Below are positions 1 through 6,771 of a stretch of 12,276 nucleotides of DNA, piece after piece (position 1 is the first letter of the stretch; every line of letters starts with the position of its first letter). Source of the stretch: an uncultured Gloeocapsa sp. (GTDB lineage Bacteria > Cyanobacteriota > Cyanobacteriia > Cyanobacteriales > Gloeocapsaceae). The DNA is taken from assembly GCA_937930495.1 (NCBI GenBank), contig CALGKL010000320.1, positions 1 through 12,276 on the forward strand. The letters are read 5' to 3'. The notes beneath the pieces were generated by a model. It did not search any database, was not told the origin of the DNA, and saw only the letters and a program-made list of their open reading frames with translations. The translations under genes were made by a program, and so were the position numbers.

Positions 1-953
1 GTTTGGAAAATATTCTGTACCATCTTCTTTTTCACCTTCAGGGCTGCTTGATCCAATTCCTCTACTTCAGCAGGAGTTAATAACCAGCCCAAAGCCCCTA
101 TATTTTCCTGGGCTTGGGTTTTATTTTTGGCACCAGGAATAGGGATAGTTCCTTTAGCAATACACCAATTGAGAGCAATCTGTCCGAGGGTTTTTTGGCG
201 ATTTTGGGCTATTTCCTCTAAACAACCCCTTAATTGAGTCATTCCCGGTAAAATCTGTTTAAATAACCAACCTCTGATTCCTGGAGGGAGTTGACCATTA
301 GTTTGATATTTTCCCGTCAGTAAGCCTAAAGCTAGAGGACTATAAGCGATAAGTTGAATACCTAATTCGTCACAAACTTCCTTGAGTCCTAATTCGGTGA
401 CAGGATAGGTAGAAAGTAGGGAATATTGTACCTGTAAAGTGGCGATCGCTATTCCCCTGTCTTTGAACCTTTGAGAGACTTTTTTGAGTCTTTTCGGACC
501 ATAATTAGATAAGCCAATCCCTCTGACTAACCCTTGTTCGAACAACTCAGCTAATCCATCTAGTAAATTCCACTCTTGCCAAGGTGCGTAATTAGCGGTT
601 GACCAGTGCATCTGTACTAAATCAATATTTCTTCCTAAGCGATTAGCTGAGGCTCTAGCAGCTTTGAACATCGATTCACGGGTTAAGCGCCAAGGATAAG
701 GGGCTAATTTAGTCGCTAGACAGATATCTTGGGAACATTCCTGGGCAAATTTGCCCAATAATATCTCACTTCTACCCTGAAATTTTCCCGTCCCGTAGGA
801 ATCTCCCGTATCAAATAGAGTAACCTGATTCTGGACACAGAGATTAAACACATCTTGTAACTCTTTATCCATACTTGGGTCATATCCCCATAACAGACGA
901 TTGCCCCAAGCCCACGTACCACAACCCATAAAGGGTAAAGATAACTTTTCCAT
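1..953 (-). CDS. Aldo/keto reductase (3' end cut by window edge)
   Basis: NADPH-dependent oxidoreductase of the aldo/keto reductase superfamily, presumably a cytosolic TIM barrel. It starts at an ATG at 951-953 and stays open for 317 codons to the left edge, so only a short C-terminus is missing. The N-terminus contains GCGTWAWGNRLLWGYDPSMD. The catalytic tetrad is visible as D48 and Y53 (FDTGDSYG), K82 (LATKL) and H116 (DLVQMHW), and later segments (GLSNYGPKR, AYSPLALGLLTGKY, PIPGAKN) match the barrel strands and the cofactor-phosphate-binding end. The N-terminal WAWGN...LLWGY pattern resembles, from memory, the plastid pyridoxal reductase type, so a role in vitamin B6 salvage is possible, but the substrate cannot be read from sequence. 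It is divergent from the TerD-like gene, with 36 bp between the start codons. No clear Shine-Dalgarno is seen. Confidence 0.93.
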   Translation of the reverse strand, partial: MEKLSLPFMGCGTWAWGNRLLWGYDPSMDKELQDVFNLCVQNQVTLFDTGDSYGTGKFQGRSEILLGKFAQECSQDICLATKLAPYPWRLTRESMFKAARASANRLGRNIDLVQMHWSTANYAPWQEWNLLDGLAELFEQGLVRGIGLSNYGPKRLKKVSQRFKDRGIAIATLQVQYSLLSTYPVTELGLKEVCDELGIQLIAYSPLALGLLTGKYQTNGQLPPGIRGWLFKQILPGMTQLRGCLEEIAQNRQKTLGQIALNWCIAKGTIPIPGAKNKTQAQENIGALGWLLTPAEVEELDQAALKVKKKMVQNIFQ

Positions 954-989
954 TTATAATACTCTTTATACTGCTAAAACAATTAAATC
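954..989. promoter_or_regulatory. Short divergent intergenic region with -10-like elements
   Basis: Only 36 bp separate two divergent start codons. On the plus strand there are TATAAT (955-960) and TATACT (967-972), either of which could be a -10 for the TerD-like gene, with its -35 lying inside the aldo/keto reductase coding sequence. On the minus strand TATAAA (965-970) is too close to the reductase ATG unless that mRNA is nearly leaderless. No Shine-Dalgarno is seen on either side. The assignment is by eye only. Confidence 0.35.
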
Positions 990-1550
990 ATGGTAGATCT
1001 CAAAGCAAAAACAATCCTTGAGAAAAAAGGTGAAGAGGTTTATATTGCTGTTAATCGCTTTCTAGTGACCTTGACTTGGACAGCTAAAGTGGATTTAGAT
1101 TTAATGGCTTTTTACAAAACTAAAGACGGTAGAGAAGGTGGGATCTTTCCGGAAGATTATCCAGGAGGGATCAAAGGTAGTTTAAAACAGTTCCCCTATA
1201 TTAAACTCAATAGTCATCGCGGGATCAGAAGTAGGCACCCCGAAGAAATTCTCGGAGTTAGTAAGTTAGAGGAATTTAGAGAATTATATATCTGTGCTGT
1301 AAGTTACCCTGATTTTATTGGGAAAAAACAATATTTTTTTAATGATTATGACGCGGGAATTACCCTACTTTTGGAGAAAAGAAACACCATAGGGATACCC
1401 CTAACCTCCATAGAAATAGGACAAGTGGCCGTAATCGCTAAAGTAGATAATAGTAGCATAGTTAGTGCCAAACTAATTAACTACAATCACATCATGGATT
1501 TACCCACCTTTGCTAATACTATTCCTGGAGGTAATTTATTATTGGGTTGA
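990..1550 (+). CDS. TerD-like (stress protein family) protein
   Basis: A 186-residue soluble protein with no signal peptide or membrane segment. It reads like the TerD/stress-protein beta-sandwich: an N-terminal ILEKKGE strand (10-15), a VTLTW...VDLDLMAFY segment (26-42) comparable to the GW...DLDASAF core of TerD, and GGIFPEDYPGG (50-60). Later strands ELYICAVSYPD (99-108) and YDAGITLLLEK (120-130) sit where TerD proteins carry the 'vvSIYE...v.D..tG' strands. The classic TerD calcium-site acidic cluster is only partly present (D35, D37), so metal binding is uncertain. No other ter genes are nearby, so tellurite resistance should not be assumed. The ATG at 990 is the first in frame. It ends 8 bp from the convergent methyltransferase gene. 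Family membership is moderately likely; function is unknown. Confidence 0.6.
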   Translation: MVDLKAKTILEKKGEEVYIAVNRFLVTLTWTAKVDLDLMAFYKTKDGREGGIFPEDYPGGIKGSLKQFPYIKLNSHRGIRSRHPEEILGVSKLEEFRELYICAVSYPDFIGKKQYFFNDYDAGITLLLEKRNTIGIPLTSIEIGQVAVIAKVDNSSIVSAKLINYNHIMDLPTFANTIPGGNLLLG

Positions 1551-1558
1551 TAATCAGT

Positions 1559-2245
1559 TTACTTGATTTTTTCAAACACCAAAAGGTTGGTACTACCAAT
1601 TACAGCAGGTAGCTTGAGACGGTAGCATAAATTATTGAGTTTTAACAACAATATTCTCAGTATTCCACTTACTCGTCGTTGGTTTTCTGTTAGCTCACCA
1701 ATAATATGGTGTGTTTTACGAAAACCTTTGGTTTCTAGATATTTAGTTACAGCATCGGTATCAAATTGCCAAACCCAAAGTTTTTGACCGTTGAAATCAT
1801 ACCAAATTCCATCCCCCATAGGCAGTTTTTCTTGACCTGATAATGGTTTACGCAACAAAAACCTCGCTATGGCTTCAATGGGATGGTCTAGAGCTCGTTT
1901 ATTGGTTATATAAAGTGCTAAGAAGCCATAAGGAGCAACTATTCTGCTTAACTCGTTTAAAGCTTTTTCTATCTCTTTAATATGAATAATTACACCCCAA
2001 GAGAATACGTATTCAAAAGAAGCATCAGGAAAAGTTAAAGCTGTTAAATCTTCTTGTTGAAAACTCACAACAGAACTCATTCCAGCTTTTTCTACACGCT
2101 TTTTAGCCTCAGTAAGCATGGTTTGTGAGATGTCAATAGCAACAACTTGACAATTTTGTTTAGCAACTCGAATACTATGCACTCCAGGACCACAACCTGC
2201 ATCAAGAACTGTTGCTCCTAGTGGAACTTTCATCAATCTTAGCAT
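1559..2245 (-). CDS. Class I SAM-dependent methyltransferase, 5' end uncertain or broken
   Basis: A UbiE/Methyltransf_11-type enzyme of unknown substrate. SAM motif I is VLDAGCGPG (13-21 from the ATG at 2245), the acidic end of strand 2 is VVAIDIS (34-40), motif II-like ASFEYVFSWGVIIHI (75-89) follows, and the C-terminal beta strands continue to LLVFEKIK. The ATG at 2245 gives an unusually short N-terminus and has no Shine-Dalgarno. The same frame stays open upstream to a stop at 2402-2404 and encodes convincing protein (VKDWDKDYYHPIAEKYYDEA just before the ATG), the usual helix before motif I. That extension contains no ATG, GTG or TTG. An ATG at 2402-2400 exists one base out of frame. So the gene has probably suffered a 1-base indel in an A-rich stretch, there is a sequencing error, or it uses a rare start codon. 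Confidence 0.85.
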   Translation of the reverse strand: MLRLMKVPLGATVLDAGCGPGVHSIRVAKQNCQVVAIDISQTMLTEAKKRVEKAGMSSVVSFQQEDLTALTFPDASFEYVFSWGVIIHIKEIEKALNELSRIVAPYGFLALYITNKRALDHPIEAIARFLLRKPLSGQEKLPMGDGIWYDFNGQKLWVWQFDTDAVTKYLETKGFRKTHHIIGELTENQRRVSGILRILLLKLNNLCYRLKLPAVIGSTNLLVFEKIK

Positions 2246-2401
2246 AGTGGGAATTGCTTCATCATAATATTTTTCTGCTATGGGATGATAATAATCCTTA
2301 TCCCAATCTTTTACTGTATCTTCGAGTTCAAAAACTTGAGCTTTTGTAGTTAATTCGTCTATAATAGGTATTTCTTGATTTGATGGTTTTATTTTTACAC
2401 A
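2246..2401 (-). other. Open in-frame 5' extension of the methyltransferase without a start codon
   Basis: These 52 codons are in frame with the downstream methyltransferase and free of stops. They read as plausible protein ending in DWDKDYYHPIAEKYYDEAIP, typical of the helix preceding SAM motif I. No ATG, GTG or TTG occurs in this frame. The ATG at 2400-2402 lies in a frame that ends at a TGA (2328-2330). Skipping one base in the run around 2388-2399 (TGTAAAAATAAA on the minus strand) would join that ATG to the methyltransferase frame. Confidence 0.6.
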
Positions 2402-2402
2402 T

Positions 2403-2499
2403 TATTAAACTTTTTTGAAGGCAAAAAAAATCTCTCTTCCTAAATATCCCCCCCCAGGGGATGCTAAGATAGAGAAAACTCAGTTTACTAGGAGTTATC
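2403..2499. promoter_or_regulatory. Divergent intergenic region with C8 tract, hairpin and RBS
   Basis: This region separates the methyltransferase 5' end from the chelatase-family gene. It contains A8 (2423-2430), C8 (2448-2455) and a perfect inverted repeat, ATCCCC (2446-2451) and GGGGAT (2457-2462), around a 5-nt centre. TAAGAT (2465-2470) is a possible plus-strand -10 with no obvious -35. AGGAG (2490-2494) is a good Shine-Dalgarno 5 nt before the ATG at 2500 and supports that start. Confidence 0.5.
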
Positions 2500-3630
2500 A
2501 TGGTTGCGTCCTCTGTAGGAGATACCCTACCCATTCAGACTAATCCCTCATCACAGGATCGAGTAGCAATCTTGTTGATGGGATATGGGGAAGTAGAAAA
2601 ATACGAAGACTTTGCTAATTATAATGAACAAGCACTAAATCTACTAACCGCTAAATTTGCACCTGTACCCCCTTGGATTTATCCTCCTTTAGCTAAACTG
2701 TTAGCTATGTTTGATTTACACGAATGGGGACATCTTCACGGTAACTTTATCTCTCCCCATAACCAAATTTTTGAAGCCCAAAGACAGGGAATCGAAGAAA
2801 TATTACAAAAAAAATGGGGCGATCGCATCCAAGTCTTCAAAGCTTTTAACTTTTGTGCACCTTTTTTACCAGAACAAGTACTCACCAAAATCAAAGCCCA
2901 AGGTTTTACCAAACTACTTATCTACCCTCTCTTAGTAGTAGATTCTATCTTTACTAGCGGTATCGCTGTAGAACAAGTTAACGAAGCTTTAAGCAAGCTA
3001 GAAGATGGTCAAGAACATTGGTTAAGCGGAATTCGCTATTTACCCTCATTTTATAACAAAAAAGAATATGTCAAATTATTAGCTCACCTTGTCAAAGATA
3101 CAATCTCCACAGAATTAGGTAATAGTCATTTTCCCTCTCAAATTGGGATAGTCTTAATGAATCATGGTTGTCCCCATAAAGCCAAAGGTTTTACCTCCGG
3201 AATCGATGAAAGTCAAGCTTTATATGAATTAGTCAGAGAAGAACTAATCTATCAATATCCCTTAATTTCTATCGGTTGGCTTAATCATGATACCCCCTTG
3301 ATTGAATGGACCCAACCTAACGCTGAATTAGCAGCTAAAAACTTAATCGAATTAGGCGCAAAAGCTATTATCATGATGCCTATCGGTTTTGCTACGGAAA
3401 ATCACGAAACCTTATTAGATGTTGGACATATCATCCACCACTTGCAACATCGCTATGCTGATGTAACCTTTGTGCAAATGCCCTGTGTTAATGATCATCC
3501 CCAATTCCTGCAAATGGCTGCATCTTGGGCTGATTCTCAAATCGAAGCTTTACTCTCTCAAACTCCTTTAACAGTTAATCCACAATTAGCCCAAGTTAAA
3601 GCTAGTCATCAGCATCACCATCACCATTAG
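2500..3630 (+). CDS. Ferrochelatase-family protein with C-terminal histidine tail
   Basis: A 376-residue soluble protein of the ferrochelatase/class II chelatase fold, whose family inserts a divalent metal into a tetrapyrrole. It opens with RVAILLMGYGEVEKYEDF (21-38), equivalent to the 'vllLnlGgP' strand of HemH. The second half holds GIVLMNHGCPHKAKGF (216-231), where H222 matches the catalytic His of HemH, and MMPIGFATENHETLLDVG (292-309), where E303 and D307 match the conserved Glu and Asp. It lacks the C-terminal chlorophyll a/b-binding membrane helix usual in cyanobacterial HemH, and ends instead in HQHHHHH (370-376), a tail reminiscent of metal-storing His stretches in nickel or cobalt chelatases. 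The N-terminus is also unlike canonical HemH. It may be a second, non-heme chelatase; metal and substrate are inference. A strong Shine-Dalgarno supports the start. A hairpin follows it. Confidence 0.82.
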   Translation: MVASSVGDTLPIQTNPSSQDRVAILLMGYGEVEKYEDFANYNEQALNLLTAKFAPVPPWIYPPLAKLLAMFDLHEWGHLHGNFISPHNQIFEAQRQGIEEILQKKWGDRIQVFKAFNFCAPFLPEQVLTKIKAQGFTKLLIYPLLVVDSIFTSGIAVEQVNEALSKLEDGQEHWLSGIRYLPSFYNKKEYVKLLAHLVKDTISTELGNSHFPSQIGIVLMNHGCPHKAKGFTSGIDESQALYELVREELIYQYPLISIGWLNHDTPLIEWTQPNAELAAKNLIELGAKAIIMMPIGFATENHETLLDVGHIIHHLQHRYADVTFVQMPCVNDHPQFLQMAASWADSQIEALLSQTPLTVNPQLAQVKASHQHHHHH

Positions 3631-3653
3631 GGGTTAAAAAGAAGGATCATATT

Positions 3654-3685
3654 CCTCCCCTTAAAAAAGGAGGGCTTTTATTTTT
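3654..3685 (+). terminator. Probable rho-independent terminator after the chelatase-family gene
   Basis: CCTCC (3654-3658) pairs with GGAGG (3669-3673) around a 10-nt A-rich loop, and the T-rich run CTTTTATTTTT follows, starting 24 nt after the stop codon. The stem is short, so strength is doubtful. Confidence 0.55.
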
Positions 3686-3779
3686 AATTCTTACTTATAT
3701 ATGTATTGGTGTTATTCCTGCCAATATGATTCTAACTATATTTTTTGTATTTATCAAGCCAGATTAACTCTTTTTTCCT

Positions 3780-3807
3780 AACCCCTCACTCCTCACTCCT
3801 AACTCCC
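3780..3807. repeat. Four tandem heptanucleotides (STRR-like)
   Basis: Four consecutive 7-mers: AACCCCT, CACTCCT, CACTCCT, AACTCCC. Short tandemly repeated heptamers are common in cyanobacterial intergenic DNA. Here the array runs into the 3' end of the CPBP protease gene and supplies its last six residues (GVRSEE) and its TGA stop codon. Confidence 0.7.
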
Positions 3808-4622
3808 ATATTTTTAACCAACCAAGCTAATATAGCTAAACCAAACCAACCCGTTAACCCAGCTAAAGGGTTACCGTCAATACCTGTCACCCAATCGGGA
3901 ACAACCTGAGTATAACTAATTAATTTACCGACGTTAATCAGGTAATACCCTGAGACTAAACCACCATGTATCCCTATGGACATACCAAGACGTTGTTGTT
4001 GCGATCGCTTACTCTCAACTAGAATAAAACCTAGGGCGATTAAAGCGGGTAATTGTGGTAAAGTCCTGATAATTTCGGTTAGAGGTTTGAGAAAATGTAA
4101 TAAGCCAAAGATAACCCCATTTAACCACATTGCCTTAATCGGGGTATAGTCTCTTTCTAACTCATCTAATAACCAACCTCTAAAGAACAATTCTTCGGCA
4201 AAACCGATCCCCATACCGATTAATATAGCTTCTAAGGCGATTTGTCCCAAATTATCCTTACCCGATTGCCAATTTAGCCAACCTAAGAATCCTTGAAGGA
4301 CAAAAATAGCTAGACAAACCCCCAAACCGAGACCAAATCCTCTCCACCAATTTTGCCAGTTTTGACGAGTATTGACTAGTCCATAACGTTTGAACAGATT
4401 GGCCTGATTATAAACCAATTTGCCCCACAGTTGCACCAAGAGGAGAAAAATCAGGTATAGTGCTACCATGGTGACAATACCAACTAGATTGGGGTCATTC
4501 CTTAATAACCAGTATAGAGGCGCTGCTACTGGTAACCACAACACCAGCAAGGTTATTAGAAATAGCGTTAACCTCGCTGGTGCTGAGTAGAAGGCTATTT
4601 TTTTACTAAATACTAATTTCAA
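3786..4622 (-). CDS. CPBP (CAAX-type) intramembrane metalloprotease
   Basis: A 278-residue polytopic membrane protein of the CPBP/Abi (CAAX protease, Rce1-like) family, which cleaves within or close to membranes. Hydrophobic segments lie near 17-40, 47-66, 96-116, 127-142, 166-178, 190-202 and 257-270. The catalytic motifs are clear: motif 1 EELFFR (E143, E144, R148), motif 2 FGLLH (F172, H176) and a third-helix histidine in GIHGG (H219). It starts 5 bp after the clpS stop on the same strand, so the two are almost certainly cotranscribed, which hints at a proteolysis-linked role; the substrate is unknown. Plant and cyanobacterial members of this family are often plastid or thylakoid membrane proteins. 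The C-terminal tail is encoded by the heptamer repeat and is probably not conserved. Confidence 0.93.
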   Translation of the reverse strand: MKLVFSKKIAFYSAPARLTLFLITLLVLWLPVAAPLYWLLRNDPNLVGIVTMVALYLIFLLLVQLWGKLVYNQANLFKRYGLVNTRQNWQNWWRGFGLGLGVCLAIFVLQGFLGWLNWQSGKDNLGQIALEAILIGMGIGFAEELFFRGWLLDELERDYTPIKAMWLNGVIFGLLHFLKPLTEIIRTLPQLPALIALGFILVESKRSQQQRLGMSIGIHGGLVSGYYLINVGKLISYTQVVPDWVTGIDGNPLAGLTGWFGLAILAWLVKNMGVRSEE

Positions 4623-4627
4623 TCTAT

Positions 4628-4915
4628 TTATTCTGCTGGTTCGATACTACTAGTCAAACCATAACTAATTAGAGCTTCCGAGTAAAATTCTGCGTGTTCT
4701 AACTCACAAGTAATTACTAATGCCGTACCGTTGGTATGAGCCTCCATCATGATATTAACAGCTTGAGGTTGAGTCATTCCGGCGATAGTTTGCATGAGGG
4801 TTTGGACCACATACTCCATGCTGTTAAAGTCGTCGTTATGGAGTAAAACCCGATAGCGGGGAGCGTGTTTTCTGATGGTTGCAGTTGAACGCTTCTCAAT
4901 GGTATCTAATGACAT
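4628..4915 (-). CDS. clpS: ATP-dependent Clp protease adaptor ClpS
   Basis: A 95-residue adaptor that delivers N-degron substrates to the ClpC/ClpP protease in the cytoplasm. The core YRVLLHNDDFNSMEYVV (21-37) is the ClpS signature, with N27, D28 and D29 forming the pocket that holds the substrate's N-terminal amino group. M33 and H60 (EAHTNG) match the specificity-pocket Met and His of the family. The N-terminal ~18 residues are the usual flexible extension. The length is normal. A strong Shine-Dalgarno, AAGGAGG (4923-4929 on the minus strand), sits 7 nt before the ATG. It is the first gene of a pair with the CPBP protease 5 bp downstream, and is divergent from the alpha/beta hydrolase. Cyanobacteria often have two ClpS paralogues (ClpS1 and ClpS2); this resembles the ordinary ClpS1 type, but I did not test that. 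Confidence 0.97.
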   Translation of the reverse strand: MSLDTIEKRSTATIRKHAPRYRVLLHNDDFNSMEYVVQTLMQTIAGMTQPQAVNIMMEAHTNGTALVITCELEHAEFYSEALISYGLTSSIEPAE

Positions 4916-4922
4916 AGTTCAT

Positions 4923-4968
4923 CCTCCTTTTTATCTCGATTTTATAATTTTGATACTCTTTTGAGCAA
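4923..4968 (-). promoter_or_regulatory. Candidate clpS promoter and strong RBS
   Basis: On the minus strand there is TTGCTC (4963-4968) as a weak -35, a 16-nt spacer and TATAAA (4941-4946) as a -10, followed by AAGGAGG (4923-4929) 7 nt from the clpS ATG. The ribosome site is convincing; the promoter is by eye. Confidence 0.45.
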
Positions 4969-5034
4969 GAACCTTTTTTCTTTTCAATATTGTAAACTTA
5001 TATTAAGGATACAACACTTTAACTTAACAAATCT

Positions 5035-5919
5035 ATGCAGACTATTACTCTCAATCAATCTGGTAATTATTGGCAATGGCAAGGACACAGAATTTATTAT
5101 GTCCAAGCAGGAGAAAATAGAGAAGAGAAACCGCCTCTGTTACTAATTCATGGTTTTGGTGCTTCTACAGACCACTGGAAACACAATATCGCCGAATTAC
5201 AACAAGATTTTGCAGTTTGGGCAATTGATTTGTTAGGTTTTGGTCGAGCCGAAAAACCAGCGATCGCCTATAGTGCTAATTTATGGCGAGATCAACTCTA
5301 TAGTTTTATTACCGAGGTTATTCAAAAACCCGTGGTTTTAGCTGGTAATTCCCTAGGGGGTTATACCTCCTTGTGTGTAGCGGCGCAATATCCTGAAGTT
5401 GTCAAAGGCTTAATCCTAATTAACACAGCCGGACCATTTAGCGATCCTCAACCCGTAACCAAGCCCAATCCTATTAAAGCATGGTTAGGACAATTAACTC
5501 GGTCTATTCTGTTACAACCCTGGGGAAGTTATTTACTCTTTCAATACCTCAGACAACCGAGTATGATTCGTCAAACCCTCAAAAAAGTTTACTGGAATCA
5601 GGAAGCGGTTACCGAAGAACTAATACAAGACATTTATCGTCCCTCCTGCGATCGCGGTGCAGCGGGTGTCTTTGCTTCTGTGTTCAAAAATCCCCAAGGA
5701 GAAAAAAACGACGTACTCCTCCAACAACTCAAATGTCCTCTCTTAATGCTCTGGGGAGAGAAAGACCCCTGGATGGATTCTCACACTCGTGGCGCCAAAT
5801 TCCGTCAATATTACCCCAATTTAACCGAATATTACCTAGAAGCTGGTCATTGTCCCCACGACGAAATACCCAAAGAGGTTAATCAGATTATCAGTAATTG
5901 GGTCAACTCTCTTGGCTAA
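5035..5919 (+). CDS. Alpha/beta hydrolase
   Basis: A 294-residue serine hydrolase of the alpha/beta fold. The oxyanion-hole segment is LLIHGFGAS (36-44), the nucleophile elbow GNSLGG (104-109) gives S106, the acid is D244 in LWGEKDPW (239-246), and the catalytic histidine is H272 in EAGHCPHDEIP (269-279). A helical cap occupies roughly 135-225. No signal peptide or membrane segment is evident. Cyanobacterial proteins of this kind are related to plant plastid hydrolases such as pheophytinase and chlorophyll dephytylase, so a chlorophyll or lipid ester substrate is possible but not shown. It is first in a plus-strand run with the DUF2993 protein (44 bp on) and the Nudix-like protein. The ATG at 5035 is the first in this frame after an AT-rich leader; no strong Shine-Dalgarno is visible. 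Confidence 0.93.
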   Translation: MQTITLNQSGNYWQWQGHRIYYVQAGENREEKPPLLLIHGFGASTDHWKHNIAELQQDFAVWAIDLLGFGRAEKPAIAYSANLWRDQLYSFITEVIQKPVVLAGNSLGGYTSLCVAAQYPEVVKGLILINTAGPFSDPQPVTKPNPIKAWLGQLTRSILLQPWGSYLLFQYLRQPSMIRQTLKKVYWNQEAVTEELIQDIYRPSCDRGAAGVFASVFKNPQGEKNDVLLQQLKCPLLMLWGEKDPWMDSHTRGAKFRQYYPNLTEYYLEAGHCPHDEIPKEVNQIISNWVNSLG

Positions 5920-5963
5920 TTTGTCAAGATTTTGTTACAAAGTAAAAAACAGTTGCTCAATCG

Positions 5964-6767
5964 ATGTATATGAATATGCTTGGTGGCTTTATTGGTTCTA
6001 ATCATCACAAAGGTGCAGACTGGGGAGAAAACCTCCTCAACACGGTTGCTACTAACACCATTCGCCACCTGTTTACTCGAAGTGAAGCAGTAAATGTGCA
6101 GGTTTGTTGTCAACCTTCTAGTAAATTATTACAGGGAAGTATTGACAGCTTTAAGATGACTGGTAAAGGTTTAGTGGTTAGACGGGATTTTCGAACCGAG
6201 GAGATGTCCTTTGAGACAGACGCGGTATCTCTCGATTTTAGTTCCGTACTCCAGGGTAAAATTACCCTCTCTCAACCCACCCAAGCGATAGCGAAGGTGA
6301 AATTATCCGAAACAGACATTAATCAAGCTTTCGGTGCAGAATTAGTGCGCAAAAGACTAGAAAATCTTTCTCTACCTGCTTTAAACGATCTCTCAGAGGG
6401 TAAACCAGTATCTTTTACCGATGTTAAACTAAAACTCTTACCCCAAAATCAAATTAAACTTTTCGCCCAAGCTAACCTCCCTCAAGGATTAATTCCGGTT
6501 AGTTTCATTTGTACTCTAGCTATCCTGAAAAGACGACGTCTCCAATTTAAAGATCTTCGTTTTGAATCCGAGGGAATTGACCCTGAGTTACAACCAACCG
6601 CAGAGATTCTCACCTATACCCTTGGTGAAGTTTTAAATGAAATGGTAGATTTAGACCGTTTTAACCTAGACGGAATTACTTTGCGTCTTAATCGTCTGGA
6701 AACCGAGGGAAAATACCTCTTGTTTACAGGTTATGCAAAAATAGAACATTTTCCCACTATAGGTTAA
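5964..6767 (+). CDS. DUF2993 / LmeA-family phospholipid-binding protein
   Basis: A 267-residue protein of the DUF2993 (LmeA-like) family, widespread in cyanobacteria and actinobacteria. The region WGENLLNTVATNTIRHLF (20-37) begins the domain, followed by repeated amphipathic strands such as LLQGSIDSFKMTGKGLVV, FETDAVSLDFSSVLQGKITL and AIAKVKLSETDINQAFGAEL, the usual pattern. Mycobacterial LmeA is a periplasmic mannosyltransferase-associated phospholipid binder; here I see no signal peptide, so cellular location is unclear. Three methionines (codons 1, 3 and 5, at 5964, 5970 and 5976) compete as start sites. The 44-bp upstream gap contains the palindrome TTTGTTACAAA (5931-5941). The next gene starts 4 bp after its stop, so it is likely cotranscribed and perhaps translationally coupled. 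The molecular role is unknown. Confidence 0.85.
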   Translation: MYMNMLGGFIGSNHHKGADWGENLLNTVATNTIRHLFTRSEAVNVQVCCQPSSKLLQGSIDSFKMTGKGLVVRRDFRTEEMSFETDAVSLDFSSVLQGKITLSQPTQAIAKVKLSETDINQAFGAELVRKRLENLSLPALNDLSEGKPVSFTDVKLKLLPQNQIKLFAQANLPQGLIPVSFICTLAILKRRRLQFKDLRFESEGIDPELQPTAEILTYTLGEVLNEMVDLDRFNLDGITLRLNRLETEGKYLLFTGYAKIEHFPTIG

Positions 6768-6771
6768 AACA

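Noticed and set aside
716..922. Open frame of 68 codons on the minus strand
   Set aside because: It is an out-of-frame shadow of the aldo/keto reductase, which carries the conserved catalytic residues in another frame.
990..1550. Tellurite-resistance island
   Set aside because: Only one TerD-like gene is present and its neighbours are an aldo/keto reductase and a methyltransferase.
2328..2402. Programmed +1 frameshift joining the ATG at 2402 to the methyltransferase
   Set aside because: No known slippery site, stimulatory stem or recognised frameshift family; a simple indel or sequence error explains it better.
3601..3630. C-terminal HQHHHHH could look like an engineered His tag
   Set aside because: It is interrupted by Gln, encoded by mixed CAT/CAC codons, and sits in native flanking DNA with no vector sequence.
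4961..5146. Open frame of 61 codons upstream of and overlapping the alpha/beta hydrolase
   Set aside because: Low-complexity composition, no Shine-Dalgarno, and it runs into the hydrolase in the wrong frame.
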